64,000 bases of DNA from Sclerotiophoma versabilis (taxonomy: Eukaryota; Ascomycota; Dothideomycetes; Pleosporales; Didymellaceae): the NCBI GenBank assembly GCA_012274445.1, contig JAAROD010000087.1, positions 62,001 through 126,000 of the forward strand, written 5' to 3'. How positions within the stretch are numbered: position 1 is the first letter of the stretch; each line of letters opens with the position of its first letter. Below, in pieces: positions 21,686 through 33,602 of the stretch. A model generated the notes under the pieces. It saw nothing but the letters and a program-made list of their open reading frames with translations. It was not told the origin of the DNA and ran no database searches. The position numbers and the translations under genes were made by a program.

Positions 21686-22594
21686 CTACAAGGCGCCGAG
21701 CTCCTTCAGCTTGCCAATCATGCCATCGACATCGTCCACCTTGACGCCGGCCTTCCTTGTCGGCGGCTCAGTGACCTTGACCGTCTTCAACCTGACCTCG
21801 CTGTCAAGGCCGTAGTCGGCCAGCGTCTTCTTATCCAGCTTCTTCTTCTTCGCCTTCATGATGTTCGGCAGACTTGCATACCTCGGCTCATTCAGTCTCA
21901 AATCCGTGGTGATGATCATAGGCAGCTTAGTCTTGAGCGTCTCAACACCGCCATCAACCTCCCTAATCACCGTGACGTTCTCGCCCTCAATAGTCACCTT
22001 GCTGGCCTGCGTAGCCTGCGGCCAGTTCAGCAGCCCCGCGAGCATGCCGCCCGTCTGCCCCGCGTCATCGTCGATACTCTGCTTGCCCAGAATCACGAGA
22101 TTGCTCTTGTTCTCGTCGACCACCTTCTTCAGCAACTTGGCCACGCCCAGGGGCTCCAGCGCGTCCTTCTCCTCGACCACAACGTGGATGCCGCGGTCGG
22201 CGCCCATGGCCATGGCGGTGCGCAGGATGTCCTGGGCTTTCGGGGGCCCGGCGCTAAAGGCGACGATTTCCTCCACGGGTGTCGTTTTCTTTTCGCGCAG
22301 CCGGACGGCCTCTTCGATGGAGAGCTCGTCGAAGGGGTTCATGGAGTGTTTTACATTGGCGGTTTCGACGGCGGTTTGGGTCCGGTTCACGCGAGGTTTA
22401 ACCTGGTTTGTGTTAGTACGTCGTCGATGTAAAGGAATGCGTGGGTTGTAGTTGGGCGGCTGTAGGGTTATCGGGGCATTGCGCAAGTACTGATGCGCAG
22501 GCGAATCTTGGTGGATGGTCCATGAGAGGATTGGGAGGCTTACCGCATAGTCAATGACGCGCTTGACAGGCACCAGTATCCTAAGGCCAGACAT
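21686..22594 (-). CDS. ETFB: Electron transfer flavoprotein beta subunit
   Basis: Exons 22594-22544 and 22402-21686 give 255 residues, the normal length. ETF is a mitochondrial matrix heterodimer that passes electrons from acyl-CoA and other dehydrogenases to ETF-ubiquinone oxidoreductase. Visible are the N-terminal strand MSGLRILVPVKRVIDYAVKPRV, the NPFDELSIEEAVRLRE segment, and the ETF-beta signature VILGKQSIDDDAGQTGGML with GLLNWPQA, followed by IREVDGGVETLKTKLPMIIT and NEPRYASLPNIMKAKKK. The 141-nt intron (22543-22403, GTAAGC...CTAACACAAACCAG) restores YAVKPRV. It contains no stop in the coding frame and is a multiple of three, so an unspliced transcript would encode a 302-residue protein with a 47-residue insert. 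Confidence 0.94.
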   Translation of the reverse strand: MSGLRILVPVKRVIDYAVSLPILSWTIHQDSPAHQYLRNAPITLQPPNYNPRIPLHRRRTNTNQVKPRVNRTQTAVETANVKHSMNPFDELSIEEAVRLREKKTTPVEEIVAFSAGPPKAQDILRTAMAMGADRGIHVVVEEKDALEPLGVAKLLKKVVDENKSNLVILGKQSIDDDAGQTGGMLAGLLNWPQATQASKVTIEGENVTVIREVDGGVETLKTKLPMIITTDLRLNEPRYASLPNIMKAKKKKLDKKTLADYGLDSEVRLKTVKVTEPPTRKAGVKVDDVDGMIGKLKELGAL

Positions 22595-22936
22595 GTTGAC
22601 GTGTGCGTTATCCCGGTTGCTTGCTGTGGAGGAGGATGAGCAATTGCTGGAGGAACGGCGCTGGCAAGAGTGGGGATACCATCAGAGCTCATGGATCTCA
22701 AACGTTAACCGACCTCGGCTTTGCGGCGGCCTTGGCGCCATCATGTCCATCAGCGCGAGTGGGCGGAGACCTGACTTCACACATTCACGTTCTCGCAACA
22801 GTCGTGCATATTAGATGTGTACGGTAGGAACTACTGAAATACAGGAATCTCGATGTGTTCATTCTACCTCCTTCATGCGGACCACGTCTTCCAATTTCCC
22901 TTGTCCCAGACCCATCGTTATGTTCCTCACACTCCT
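22595..22936. other. Intergenic region
   Basis: These 342 bp hold the ETF-beta promoter and the 3' flank of the giant helicase gene. I see no gene or repeat. Confidence 0.4.
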
Positions 22937-25900
22937 TCAAATGGCTACCTTGTTTAGGTCTGCATCGCTGAGCCAGTGGCTTCCTCCCGCACACCTATAT
23001 CCACCACTACCCTTGATCCATTGAAAGCCCATTGGGCAACGGCCTAGCTGCTGGATCTTCTTCGCAACTGCCCGCTCCTTTGCGCGCTGCTCTTCGATTG
23101 CAGCCAGCTCGGCATCTCTACGCCTTCTCTCCAGCTCGGCTTCGATCCTCTTTTGTTCGATCCGGCGACGCTCTTCCTCTTCAGCTGCAGCTTTCTCCGC
23201 ACGTATGAGATCTTTGATTCGCTGCTCCTCTTGTCGCTTCTCTTCCTGCCGCTGTTTGAATTCGCGTTCCCTTGCAACCAAAGCATGCTTGTCACGCTCA
23301 AGTTGTTCCCAAACAGCATCAGACACACTAGGGTCGCGCTTGACTTTGAACATAGCATCGAGCGGATCACAACTCGGCTCTTCTGACTTTCGAGCATCTG
23401 GCTTTTTCATCTGCTTTTCTTGCTCCTCCGCTGCTGCAACGGGTGGTCGCGCAGCTTCGAGACTTGGCGGCGCAGCTTCAGTAGAGAGTGTGGGAGCAAC
23501 TGCTTTCGCTGGCTCCTGATTTTGCACCGTATGCAAGGGTAGTTGATTCTGAAAGCGAGTGCTACCGACAGCGTCGTTACGTTGCGAGCGCTCCGCAAGC
23601 GTGCTCTGCATCGTTTCAATGACGAGGCTTTCTGTCAGGACCAGGGAGGTGATAGGAGGTATGGCAGTCGATATGAGCTTGCCAAAAACGTTTTTGGCTA
23701 GAGACTTCACATCACGAGCGTTGCCCCAAGAATCCAGTTTAGAGAGCCTCGTGAAAAGGTCCAGGATCATGCACTCCAGATTGGGGGAGGGAGGTGTAAG
23801 AACGGAAAGATCAAGCGGTGCCTTCTTCTTTCTCTCCATCTCACCCAACACCTTCACCAGTAGCTCCAAGCATGTGCTCGGCGCCATATGCTTGAATATG
23901 ATAGACTCGGGAAACCGACTAGTGAGCCCTGGGTTCATGCTCATGAGTCGGTCAATGTCTTTGTCATAGCCCGCGAGGATGATGACGAGCTTCTGCGCAA
24001 ACTTGGGTTTTGTCATACAGTCGACTAACTCGTCCATGGCTTCAGTAGCAAAGCCACCTTCGGCCAAACGGTAAGCTTCGTCGATGAAAAGTACTTTCCC
24101 CATCGCCAACTCCAATTGTTTCTGTACCCTCGGGCCTGTCTGACCGACATACTGGCCAATCAGGTCAGTGGCCGAGCATTCTACAACCTTCGCCTGGCTA
24201 AGCAAGCCCATGTCGTAGAAGATCTTGCCCATCTTTTGGGCCGTCGTCGTCTTGCCTGTACCTGGTTGTATATTAGAGACAGTACAGTCCGACGCAATGG
24301 TTTGCTCGCTTACCTGGCGGACCTTTGAACAGAAAGCTGAAAGGAAGCTGTTCGCGCGGATCCATTCCTAACGCTTTCATGTTCGCAGCTGTTTTTTGGT
24401 AGCCCTGGATCTGCTTGATAAGGTCTTCACATCCTACAACATCCTTGAATAGAGCAGGAAGATTTGTTGCAGCACGTTCGCCTCGGTCGAACTCGGGATC
24501 GAAATCGATAGCATCAAGAATGTCATGATTCTTGCTTTTGCCAGCAGACATATGCTTCTGGTGTAGACCTTTGGCTCTATCAAGGATGACGTCAACTTCA
24601 CCTGCGTTGCCGAAGTTCGGACGGTTGCGAGCCCGCTGAAGTACATCCATGGCTACCTTTTTGGCTAGGTCGGTAGCATCGAAGCCGATGCTCTTGAGTT
24701 TGAGATCCAAGATCTGGCGAAGCTCGGAATCGCTGAAGTCATCAAAAACAAAGGCCGATTCCAATGGGAAGCGCCTTGCTAATCCTGGGTTGACGTCACG
24801 CATCATTTCTTCCATCTGTTCTTTGTAACCAAGAAGGAGGACGCAACGGTCCTCTCCGGGCGTACTCTGAACTTCGGCCACAATTGTGTCTATCACTGCA
24901 CCCTTGTAAGGGTCAGTGGAAGATCCGTTCAGCATGTAGGCTTCGTCAATGATGAGGACTTTTCCTACGGTGGAGGCTAAGATGGCCTTAGTTTGAGCCT
25001 CAGACCCACCGAGCACATTGCCTACAAAGTCTGCGGGATTTTTGACAACGACTGCTCTTCGTTAGCACCAGTATACAAGACCAGTGTCTGGCCCACCTTT
25101 GCCGTTGGATAAAAGACCAATGTCTGCCAGAATCTGACCATAAAGTTTAGCGACCGTGGTCTTTCCTGTGCCTGGGGAACCGATGAAGCACTTGTTTAGG
25201 GAATATTGCACAAGGGGCTTCTCTTCGAGCTCTCTTTGGTAGTTGAACTGGATGCCATCGAGAAGCGACTGCACAGTCTGTTTGACGGAAGCTAAGCCAA
25301 CCTGGCTCTTCAACTTCAACAATGCCGCGTTGTTCCGCAGTGCAGATGCTGGCTCCGGCCCTATGAGATCTTCTTTGGTCAGAAAGTTGTCGTTGGACAG
25401 CAGTCCTTGTTTTCTCTCTTTTCGAAGGCGTTTGGCCTGGCATGACGTTATGTGCGAGATCTTGTTCTGCACATCACGAGCGTTGCCAAAGCCATCACGT
25501 CCACGACCTCGTCCAATTCGGCGAGCTACAATCCGCACATACAGACCAGACAACCCGTTTTCAACTTCCATATGTCCGCCGTACTTCTTGTTGAGGTAGT
25601 GACAGAAGATCTGTTGTAGTTGCTGATCGTCGTAGTCCTGGAACTCCATCTCGATTGCGATTCGGCTGGGGATTCCCGGGTTGTGGGAGAAGAATGCTTC
25701 CATCTGTGTGTGGTAGCCAGCTAACACGAAGACGATCTTTCCGGTCAGGTTCTCAATTTCAGCAAGAAGATAGTCAAGGACCGCTTTGCCGCCATAGCTG
25801 TTTCCAGACACCAGTTGATACGCTTCGTCGATGAAGAAGACACCGCCGCCTGCCGTCAGGATCTTTTCAATTTGATCTTTGCATGCAGAGACTCCATCGT

Positions 25901-28900
25901 TCGCCAGAGCAGAACCCGAGGTTTCAAAAAAGGTATCTCCGGGAAGAGCTCCCACTTCACTGAGCAATCTAGCGTAGAGACGAGCGACGGTAGTTTTGCC
26001 TGTTCCAGGGTTACCCAGTAGGGCTGCACCAAATCTTTCTCCGCTTAATGGTACACCTTGGCGTACAAGCGTGTCAACTTTGCTCTTGATCCCGAGGAAC
26101 TGCTCTTTGACGGACTCCAGACCTATCATAGACATGAGTGAATCCAACGCTTCGCTTTCTGCTCCGTCGATCCTCTTTTGCTGTTCCCAGTCGTCTTTTG
26201 CATCGCTTTGGTCCCAAGCTGGCACTGAACCCTTATTGTTGACGGGCTCTCCTTGAGAATCAAAACTCTTTGGAGAGTTGTGGCTAGCCTTTTGTTCATG
26301 TGAGGCTGCGCCACCGGCGTTCGAGCTTTGACTCGCGGCCGAACACGTACGTTGATGATCTATGACTGATTCAGTATGTTTAGCGGGATCCAAGACCTTC
26401 TTCTTAAGATTTTCGAGATCCTTTTCTTTCTGGGCAATGGCGGACTTTTGTTCTGCCTCTTCGGCGCGGTTCCTCAATAGGCGCTTCTGATGCTCGACCT
26501 CGTCCTCAATCTCGACAAGGCGCTTCATGTATAGTCGCTGCTTTACTTGACGTTCCTGATCAAGCTCATGATCGCGCTGACGTCGCTTTTCCTGAGCTTG
26601 CTTAGCAGCTTCGCATTTCTGGCAGGTAGCAGCAGCTTTGTTGTGGCACTTTCGAGAAATCTTGTGATCGTTAGAGCATTTTGATGACACAATGGCCATA
26701 CATTGCATCTTTGAATGATCTTGTAACTGATGACAGCGATGAGGGCATGAGTGCACACCACAGCTGAGCAGTTTTCCGCTGCGCGAATTAGCGCTCTGTG
26801 TCTAAAAGATACGGAAATACGTACCATGGTTCGGAGCAACCCCCATCGGGACATACTATGTTGAAGTGCTCCTTCTCTGTCAGAAGTGCAGTCTTTTCCG
26901 GGTGTTGCTCACACTTCACTGGGACACCATCATAGACATGGCCATCACGCTTCAGGCTGTCCATAAGCGGTGACCAAACATCCCTGCCTTTACGACTCTG
27001 CACAAACGTGTCCGGGTTTCCAATCACAATCAGAGCGTTTCGAGCGCGAGAGAGCATAACATTAACTCGCTGATGAGCTGCCATGAAACCAATATCCCCA
27101 ACGGTATTGCTCCGTGTGAGGCAGACAATGACGATGTCGCTTTCTTCACCTTGGTAATTATCTGGTTATGTTAGTCATTTGAAGGCGTACTGTTGACCGC
27201 ACTGCACTGCACTGCACTGCAGACGCAAATAAACCCTTACTTACCGATAGTTGAGATACGGATCCTCCGTTTTGAGATATTTGCCGCAGCGGGTGAAAGC
27301 AGACCAGCTTGGATCAGTTCGAAGTTATCCAGATCATTGAGGAAAGGGTCGTTCTCTTCAGCCAGCGTGTTCATCAAAAGGTACAGTTGCCCAAGATAGG
27401 GAGTCAGGACCACTATGTCATCAGTGCCGTAGCCTTGTTGTCCAAGGTAACGGACGCATTGCAGTACGATTTCAGCCTCGTAGACGTTTTCCTTACTGGA
27501 CTTGGCGTCTCCGTCGTGCCTGTCAGCAATTCTGTCTGCGTTCACTTCGGGATGATTGTGGGAGATGAAGATGACGTTGTCCTGAAAACCGCGTAAGACA
27601 GGCCTTCCTCTCGTCGTGTCAGCATCTTGAAGCTCAGGATAAGTGAGCTTCTTGACAAGTGACGATATTTCTGGGCGCATGCGGTGTTGCTTTCTGAGCG
27701 TCGTATGTGGGACTTTGGCTTGCACTAGTCTTTCGAAAAGCGATACGTCAAGGTTGTAGCCTTCGCCTTTTGCAACGGTCAACGCGTAATTATTAACTTT
27801 AGGCCTCAGTTGCTTGTGGTCGCCAATCAAGATGAGTTGCTTCGTTTCAGCAGTCAAAGCGGTAAGAACGTGACTTTCCAGGATTTCGCCAGCTTCTTCT
27901 ACTAGAACAATGCCAGGCGCAACTTTACGGAGCTCTTCCGTGTACATGGCAGCTCCAGTGGTCGTGCATCCAATCACTCGCTTCTGTCGCATAGTATGTG
28001 TCTGCTTCTCTTTGTAGAGTTGGTTGACTTGCTCTCGGCATCTGTTGTGTGATCCAAACAGCGTACTGATTTCGGCAACTTGTTCAACGATTATTTCTTG
28101 CTCCCATCGCGCTCGAAGTTTCAGACGTGTCTGAGGGTCGATTGACCAAATATTAGGATAATCGTCCTCAGCGTTGGCACGGAAAACTCCGGCGTCCTTA
28201 CCAGCGGTCCACTGCTTGAGCAAATACATTTCACTGAGTGCCTTGTTCTGCGGTCCGATTTGTGTCATGCCATCATTGCTTTTCGGGACCAAGAATGCAT
28301 CAAAAAACTCGGAGTACTCTGAAAACTCAAGGAAGTCTAAGAGGGCTTGGTCGCTGATACGTGAACTGAATTGCGCAATCTTCTCATTCAAGGCATCCAC
28401 GTAGCCCTCCGCTTCTTCTTTCTGTGAACCAATCATAGCCCAAGTCTGCGGAGACCTTCTGTAGGTGTTTGTATTCTGCTCATTCATAGACAGTGACTTC
28501 GTAGCTGCCGAGGCTTTAGAGCCGAGTCGAAGCATATCAGTATCAGGGATACCGATCTTCTGGAGATCTTCAAGAAATTGGTCCAGCGCATGGTTTGTGT
28601 AAGTCAACACGAGAATGGTTTCGTTTGTATGATCTTTGAGGATCTTGGCAATCAGAGCACCAACATAAGACTTTCCTGTGCCTGGAAAAACGTCAGCAAG
28701 GACACCTGGGGGCCTAATCACGACTAAACAATTCCACTCAATCACATCCATGATGTAAATTTTCATAGGTATCAAAATTACCTACCGGGAGGACCTTGTA
28801 TGAGACTGACCTTTTTGGTCAAGCCTGCGATGAGTGACTCTGTTTGTGCAACATCTAAGTTGACGGGCCGAGTGGTGCCGATTACGGTTTGGAGGTCATC

Positions 28901-30244
28901 TTGCCAATTTTCTCGGATGGTGTTGACAATCTTTGTAGGTTGAATTCCAGAAAGATATTCAGCTGCGCCGGGCTGTAAGTTGAGTAATTGATCTTGAAGT
29001 GGCATGTCTATAATAGTTTGTAGACACTTCAATATCGGCTCGTATGCAAAGACCGCGGTGTCGACTTGGAAATAGCATAGACCAGTATCAGACTTGCATG
29101 CGAGAAGCGCTTTGCGAAAAGAGTCTTCTTCGACAATGCGTAACACAATCACAGCCGGGTTCTTGGCGAGCAGGACCTCGTCCCTTTCAACGGTCGTGAA
29201 AGCAATGATGGTGCCTTCGCTGACCAAACACCCAAGAGACTGGTGTTTCATGAAGTTCTTGTTCTTTGGAGCAGTAACATAGCGCTTTCGGCTTGAATCA
29301 TCCTTCAACTTCTTGAGTTGAGGGATATCGTCAAGGCATCGAAGCTTCAACATGCACATTTTGCGTTTGCTGACCGTGCCGCAAGCAATGCCTGCAAATT
29401 GCAAATTCGTGAGCACCGTTCTACGTCTGCCCTTTTTCTGACCAGTAGCAACCTTGAAGTCGCTGCGTAGCTCACCAAGTAGATCCTCTCGCAGCAGGCG
29501 GAACTGATTGTCGATGTGCATCAGGCCGCGCTTGTCTACGTCAGCAGTCTCAACCACATCCGCACGCCGATAGAAAGGTGCGCCAGTGGACGCGAATTCA
29601 TCAGGGGTCGGTAGAATCTTGATCTTTCGGAAGTCGGCGTGATCGTTATCATGTCGTCCGCCAGGACCATCGGCACTGTCGCTCGATGTGCTGCCAAGGA
29701 TATGCTTGATCTTTTGTCCAAGATTGCGTGCTTCAAGAGCCTCTGACTTGATGAGCGACTCGTCATCCGTTACTCTCTCAGCAACATCTCGTGCTCCTGG
29801 GACCTCGTCTGAGCGAAAGGTAATAACTTCAAGAAGAAGCCACGCGAATGCATGGGAAGCTTTCGGTGTGAGGAGGCGTGCATTGTGTGATTCAACCAAA
29901 GTATTCCAAAACGAAGGTGGATTGACGATTGTCTCGATTATCCGTCGAAGGAATTGGCCGCCATAAAGTTGCTTGAGAGATGAATCGGAGAGATAAAGTA
30001 GGACAGAAGTTGCAGGTCCGTTGATAAAGATGCTGCTGTTCGAAAAGCGGAAAGCACGTGCGACGGCGCTGAGCCCCGCAGGAGCAGCGATCAGGACCTC
30101 CACGCACTTCGACACATCTTCCTGGACACACAACGCCTCCAAAAAGCGGTCACCATCAGCAGTGCTCTTTAGCTCCCGGTTGCCGTGTACGATAGCATTG
30201 AACAGTTTCTTTAACCCGACGCTACGCTTATCTGTCTCCGCCAT
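22937..30244 (-). CDS. Giant UPF1/ZNFX1-like helicase with NFX1 zinc finger and three CbxX-type AAA+ domains
   Basis: Exons 30244-28786, 28681-27245, 27161-26825, 26778-25097, 25051-24314 and 24261-22937 (introns of 104, 83, 46, 45 and 52 nt) give 2325 residues in one frame. Domains in order: a helical N-terminus; a superfamily 1 helicase with GPPGTGKS at 484-491, VEEAGEI near 746 and STIDNYQGEESDIV near 965; an NFX1-type Cys-rich stretch at about 1078-1137 (PCGKLLSCGVHSCPHRCH); a coiled coil; then three CbxX/SpoVK AAA+ modules with Walker A near 1332 (GNPGTGKTT), 1611 (GSPGTGKTT) and 1882 (GPPGTGKTT), each with an IDEAY Walker B and an NPG..(S/R)R(I/F) sensor. Another coiled coil and a Cys-containing tail close the protein. 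Three introns fall inside P-loop codons or near them, so phase is well tested. An in-frame ATG at 30295 is an alternative start. ZNFX1 relatives act in RNA silencing and antiviral sensing; the role here is unknown. Confidence 0.9.
27201..27220. repeat. (ACTGC)4 inside intron 2 of the giant helicase gene
   Basis: Four perfect copies of a pentamer lie within the intron at 27244-27162. They resemble the GTGCx pentamers found elsewhere in this window. Confidence 0.85.
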
Positions 30245-30686
30245 GCGTAGCAGAGATGTCAATATAGCTGTTGAATAAATTGGTAGATTATGCATCAAGA
30301 ATGCCTACGGGTACACCTATCGACTTATAGGTTATCAGAGCAGGCGATAAAAAGGTAGTACGATGTTCTAGTTTGTCTGAGACCTCTCATGGGTGGCAGG
30401 CTGTGCAAACGATTGGAAGACAGGAGAGGGGTTGTATGCGGTGAGGTTTGCCTGATGCCTGCCTGCCTGCATGTTTTGACATATCGCCAACAAATGGACG
30501 TTCATTGTGTTGCAGTCGTGCCACATCAGTGTGCAGCAAGCGCCCTCTGTCCGGTAAGCCCCTCACCCAGCCTTGCTCAGGTATCACCCCATATGTGCAT
30601 CCACCGTGTCATCTTCTTTTCAATGGTCAATCCCCGGGCGGCCTTTTCCCAACTCTCAGCTCAACCAAGTCTCAGATTACATTACA
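30245..30686. promoter_or_regulatory. Divergent promoter region, giant helicase and unknown gene
   Basis: This 442 bp region separates two divergent starts. Around 30446-30472 the plus strand carries TGCCTGCCTGCCTGC-type repeats. I recognise no other element. Confidence 0.45.
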
Positions 30687-32184
30687 ATGTCTTTCATGCC
30701 AGGCTCAGGCAGCGGTCGGGGCGGATATGCTCCTCGAAGGGGACGCGGTGGACGGTCCCGTCCTTTCGTGAAGCGACAAGGACCAGTGAAGCCTGATATA
30801 AACAAGCATCCTTTGGGGGAGCTACTCCTCACGCTCCGACCTTCGGATCTAGAATGTTCACAAACTGATTTACCTTCCTCACCACACATAGCCGGCTGCC
30901 AATATGTCACTTCCTACAACTGGCTGGCCGGTAAAGAGTCGACTATACTAGTGCCAGGTGATTGTTTGTGCCTTGCCGTGACAGATATGGTATTAACACA
31001 AGATAGGTCAACCTCCTGAGTGGACCCCTCTGGAGGTCGCTCGAAGACTTCCTGAAGACAACGACACCTATTTTCGAGATCCAAACGCCGCACGATACCC
31101 TGAGTACCCAATTGCACCTGCTGTGCAAGCTATCTTGGACGCCACCAGTGATAAACACATAGACGCTGATGTGTTTGCTTGTGGCAGCACACTAGGCAAC
31201 CTCCTACGTTTCACACGGGGCGTAGATAAAGCTTTCCGCTTCAACGTTGAGACTGTTGGCGACACAGTTCTTTTTATCCGCAAGGAGAATGACCCTAAAG
31301 AGCTCATCGAGGGCGTCCATGGCTACGGTCACTCCTTCCCTGATGCTTATACAACCTGGCCAAAGGAAGTGAAGAGCTCAGAGACGCATCAGCGGATCGT
31401 ACAATACGATCTTGGTGGTCTGCAATGTCTCGTTCGATTCGAGTGTGATGGTTTCTTCGGCAACTTTCCTAGAGCAGACAGCTTGCAATCCTCTTCGACA
31501 AATTTCTCCCCGTCTGAAGATGCCCTCACCCAGGCTCTGTCCAGCACAACCATATCCGTCCCATCCACCAGCCACACTAGCCAACAGGCTAGAAACCCAA
31601 GCCCACTCGGTGTCCAACATGTGGGGAAGATAGTCCCCCAAACCTCCATCTTTGACCTCAAGACCCGGTCCGGCAGATATAACAAGGAGATAAACATGGA
31701 CGACATCACACCGCAACTCTGGCTAAAGCAGATCCCCAACTTCATCGTCGCATACCACGACGGCTCCGGTCTGTTCCAAGAACCCCAGATCAAAGACGTT
31801 CGGCCGCTCATTGCAAGCTTCGAGAAAGACAACGCTAAAGCCATCCGCCGCCTCGTAGCACTGCTCAAGAAGATTATCGACACAACCAAGACGGACGATA
31901 GGGGCTTGCTCGAAGTATACTGTCCCGAGGGCGACACGCTAGAGATCAGGAAGCAGTTCGGACAAGGCACACACGCGCTGCCAGCCGCACTCCACGGACA
32001 GTGGGTAGCAAAATGCGACGCCGGCGGCCTGGCGCTTGATGATGAAGACACGGGTCACGGGGCGTCACCAAGCGACGATGACGACGCGCTGGGTGGGTCT
32101 TCCGACGAGTCGGACGGGGAGGAGAAGGACTTTACGGCCTGCTCTGCCGAGGATTGTGGGTACTGCGGGCGATGCACTTACTGA
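30687..32184 (+). CDS. Conserved fungal protein of unknown function
   Basis: Exons 30687-30957 and 31007-32184 (49-nt intron) give 482 residues. The N-terminus is basic and Gly/Arg-rich (SGRGGYAPRRGRGGRSRPF), like an RNA-binding RGG segment. The conserved body includes TSYNWLAGKESTILVPGQPP across the splice junction, YFRDPNAARYPEYPI, ACGSTLGNLLRFTRGVDKAF, VETVGDTVLFIRKEN and GYGHSFPDAYTTWP, and continues to PQLWLKQIPNFIVAYHDG and KTDDRGLLEVYCPEG. I recognise this as a family widespread in filamentous fungi and sometimes labelled geranylgeranyl pyrophosphate synthetase. I see no DDxxD motif, so that label is not supported. The C-terminus is acidic, then Cys-rich (CSAEDCGYCGRC), possibly metal-binding. 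Confidence 0.82.
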
Positions 32185-32874
32185 CGCTGTCTTCTTGGGA
32201 TGGTTTCGTATTTGCCTAATGAGGAATGCAAAGACAGGACCATGTGCATTCACCCGTGCAGAAATTGACAAATAATTGTCGATGTCAAATCGTATGACTG
32301 GCTTGTCCATTTACATAATCGCATAAACTTTAGAATCTCGTCGTGAAGGTGAAGTTCTAGTCTCCGTCGTCTGCCTTAGTAGACTTTGACCTCTTGTCCA
32401 CAAGCACCCACCCTCACGACGACCGTATATCTGTCGCTATCTGTGGTAAAAACGTAAACTCTGGATGTTTCACGTCGAGTCTCGTCTCGTCACGTCATAC
32501 CATGTTATGGCGACCTAAGGGGTATTAAGTGCAAAGCGCGAGCACGCATGAATGATGCATACACGGTTCAAGAAACAGAACGCATCGTTAGAAAGACATC
32601 AACACGTTATCAAAAAAACACAAACACGTCACTGAGCAACACCAAAACTTCTGAGAGGAAACGAGATAGCGGCGCAATATTCTATTATCAATGATGGGTT
32701 GAGAAACACCCACTTGTTGCGAGAAAGAATCAACACGTCGTTGAAGAAACGAATCAGTACAGCACATAGGGGAACAAATTAACGCGTTCTCCCAAAACAA
32801 AACCGAATACTTGTGAGAAGAAACATACATCAACACATTATCTAAACCAAACCAAACCAACACATCGTTAAGGG

Positions 32875-32908
<34 letters not shown>

Positions 32909-33602
32909 AACACATTTAAGCAAATATACTTACAATACAGAAGGAGAAGAAAAAAATCTTTCTGATGACATGGACAAAAAAGCAAGTTTCCATAAAACAA
33001 GCATTCAACTACAAAGACGCAAAGACCTAGATTCGTTTCAAGGTAGACAGACGGTCTGTAGTAAGAGAGCAGTAAAAGAGATAGAGAGAGAGAGAGCACT
33101 AGAAGAGTACAAGAGAGCACGAAAAGAACAATAGAGGACACAAGGAGAGCATGATAGAGGAGAGTGTAAGGGATACTAAGAGATGAATCGAGAGGAGGGG
33201 TACGGAGAGCATGAGAGCAGGCTAAGGTAATGCGGAGAAGAATTAGTAATGGCAATGAGTAACAGGAACGAGTAATAGAAATATATGGAGGGAGGTATCA
33301 ATCGATGTCACTTGATACTACTGTCGTCAACATCTAATACTGCTGTACCATCTTTCATTTACCAGCCTTCCACTGAGGGTAGGAGGTAGCTACAAGTATA
33401 TTACAATTCAGGTTCCGTGCCGCTGGTTGGTGAGGTTAGGGGTATCAGTTTAGTTTTGTTTTCCTTGGTGCGTTATTATCGATGTTCGATTTTCTTCGTG
33501 CTCCGTACAGGTGGATGGATGATGGCGCGGCGCTTTGATATGTGGCGGTTGCGTTGTGTGAAGCATTGGGGTGAGTTCAAGTGTTGATGTGACTTGATCC
33601 AT
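32185..33602. other. Low-complexity convergent intergenic region
   Basis: These 1.4 kb lie between the 3' ends of the unknown gene (+) and ISY1 (-). From about 32590 to 32930 the plus strand is A/C-rich with recurring AACAC motifs and a run of 32 A residues. From about 33040 to 33260 it is strongly purine-rich with GAGA tracts. No gene is supported; long minus-strand frames here are Phe/Leu/Ser runs caused by base composition. Confidence 0.6.
32594..32930. repeat. Degenerate AACAC(G/A)T array with poly-A tract
   Basis: About eight related motifs of the form AACACGTYRTT or AACACATTA, each followed by an A-rich stretch, recur every 25-60 bp. A 32-bp poly-A run (32875-32906) lies within the array, flanked by two AACACAT motif copies. 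Confidence 0.5.

Noticed and set aside
30687..32184. Geranylgeranyl pyrophosphate synthase identity
   Set aside because: No DDxxD or other prenyl-synthase aspartate motif is visible; the label appears to be an inherited misannotation.
32875..32906. Poly-A as the tail of a recent retroposon
   Set aside because: The flanking AACACAT motifs are part of the local degenerate array rather than a clear target-site duplication, and no element body is recognisable upstream.
32842..33255. Minus-strand frame with poly-Phe and poly-Leu
   Set aside because: It is translated from the poly-A and purine-rich tracts and has no protein-like sequence.
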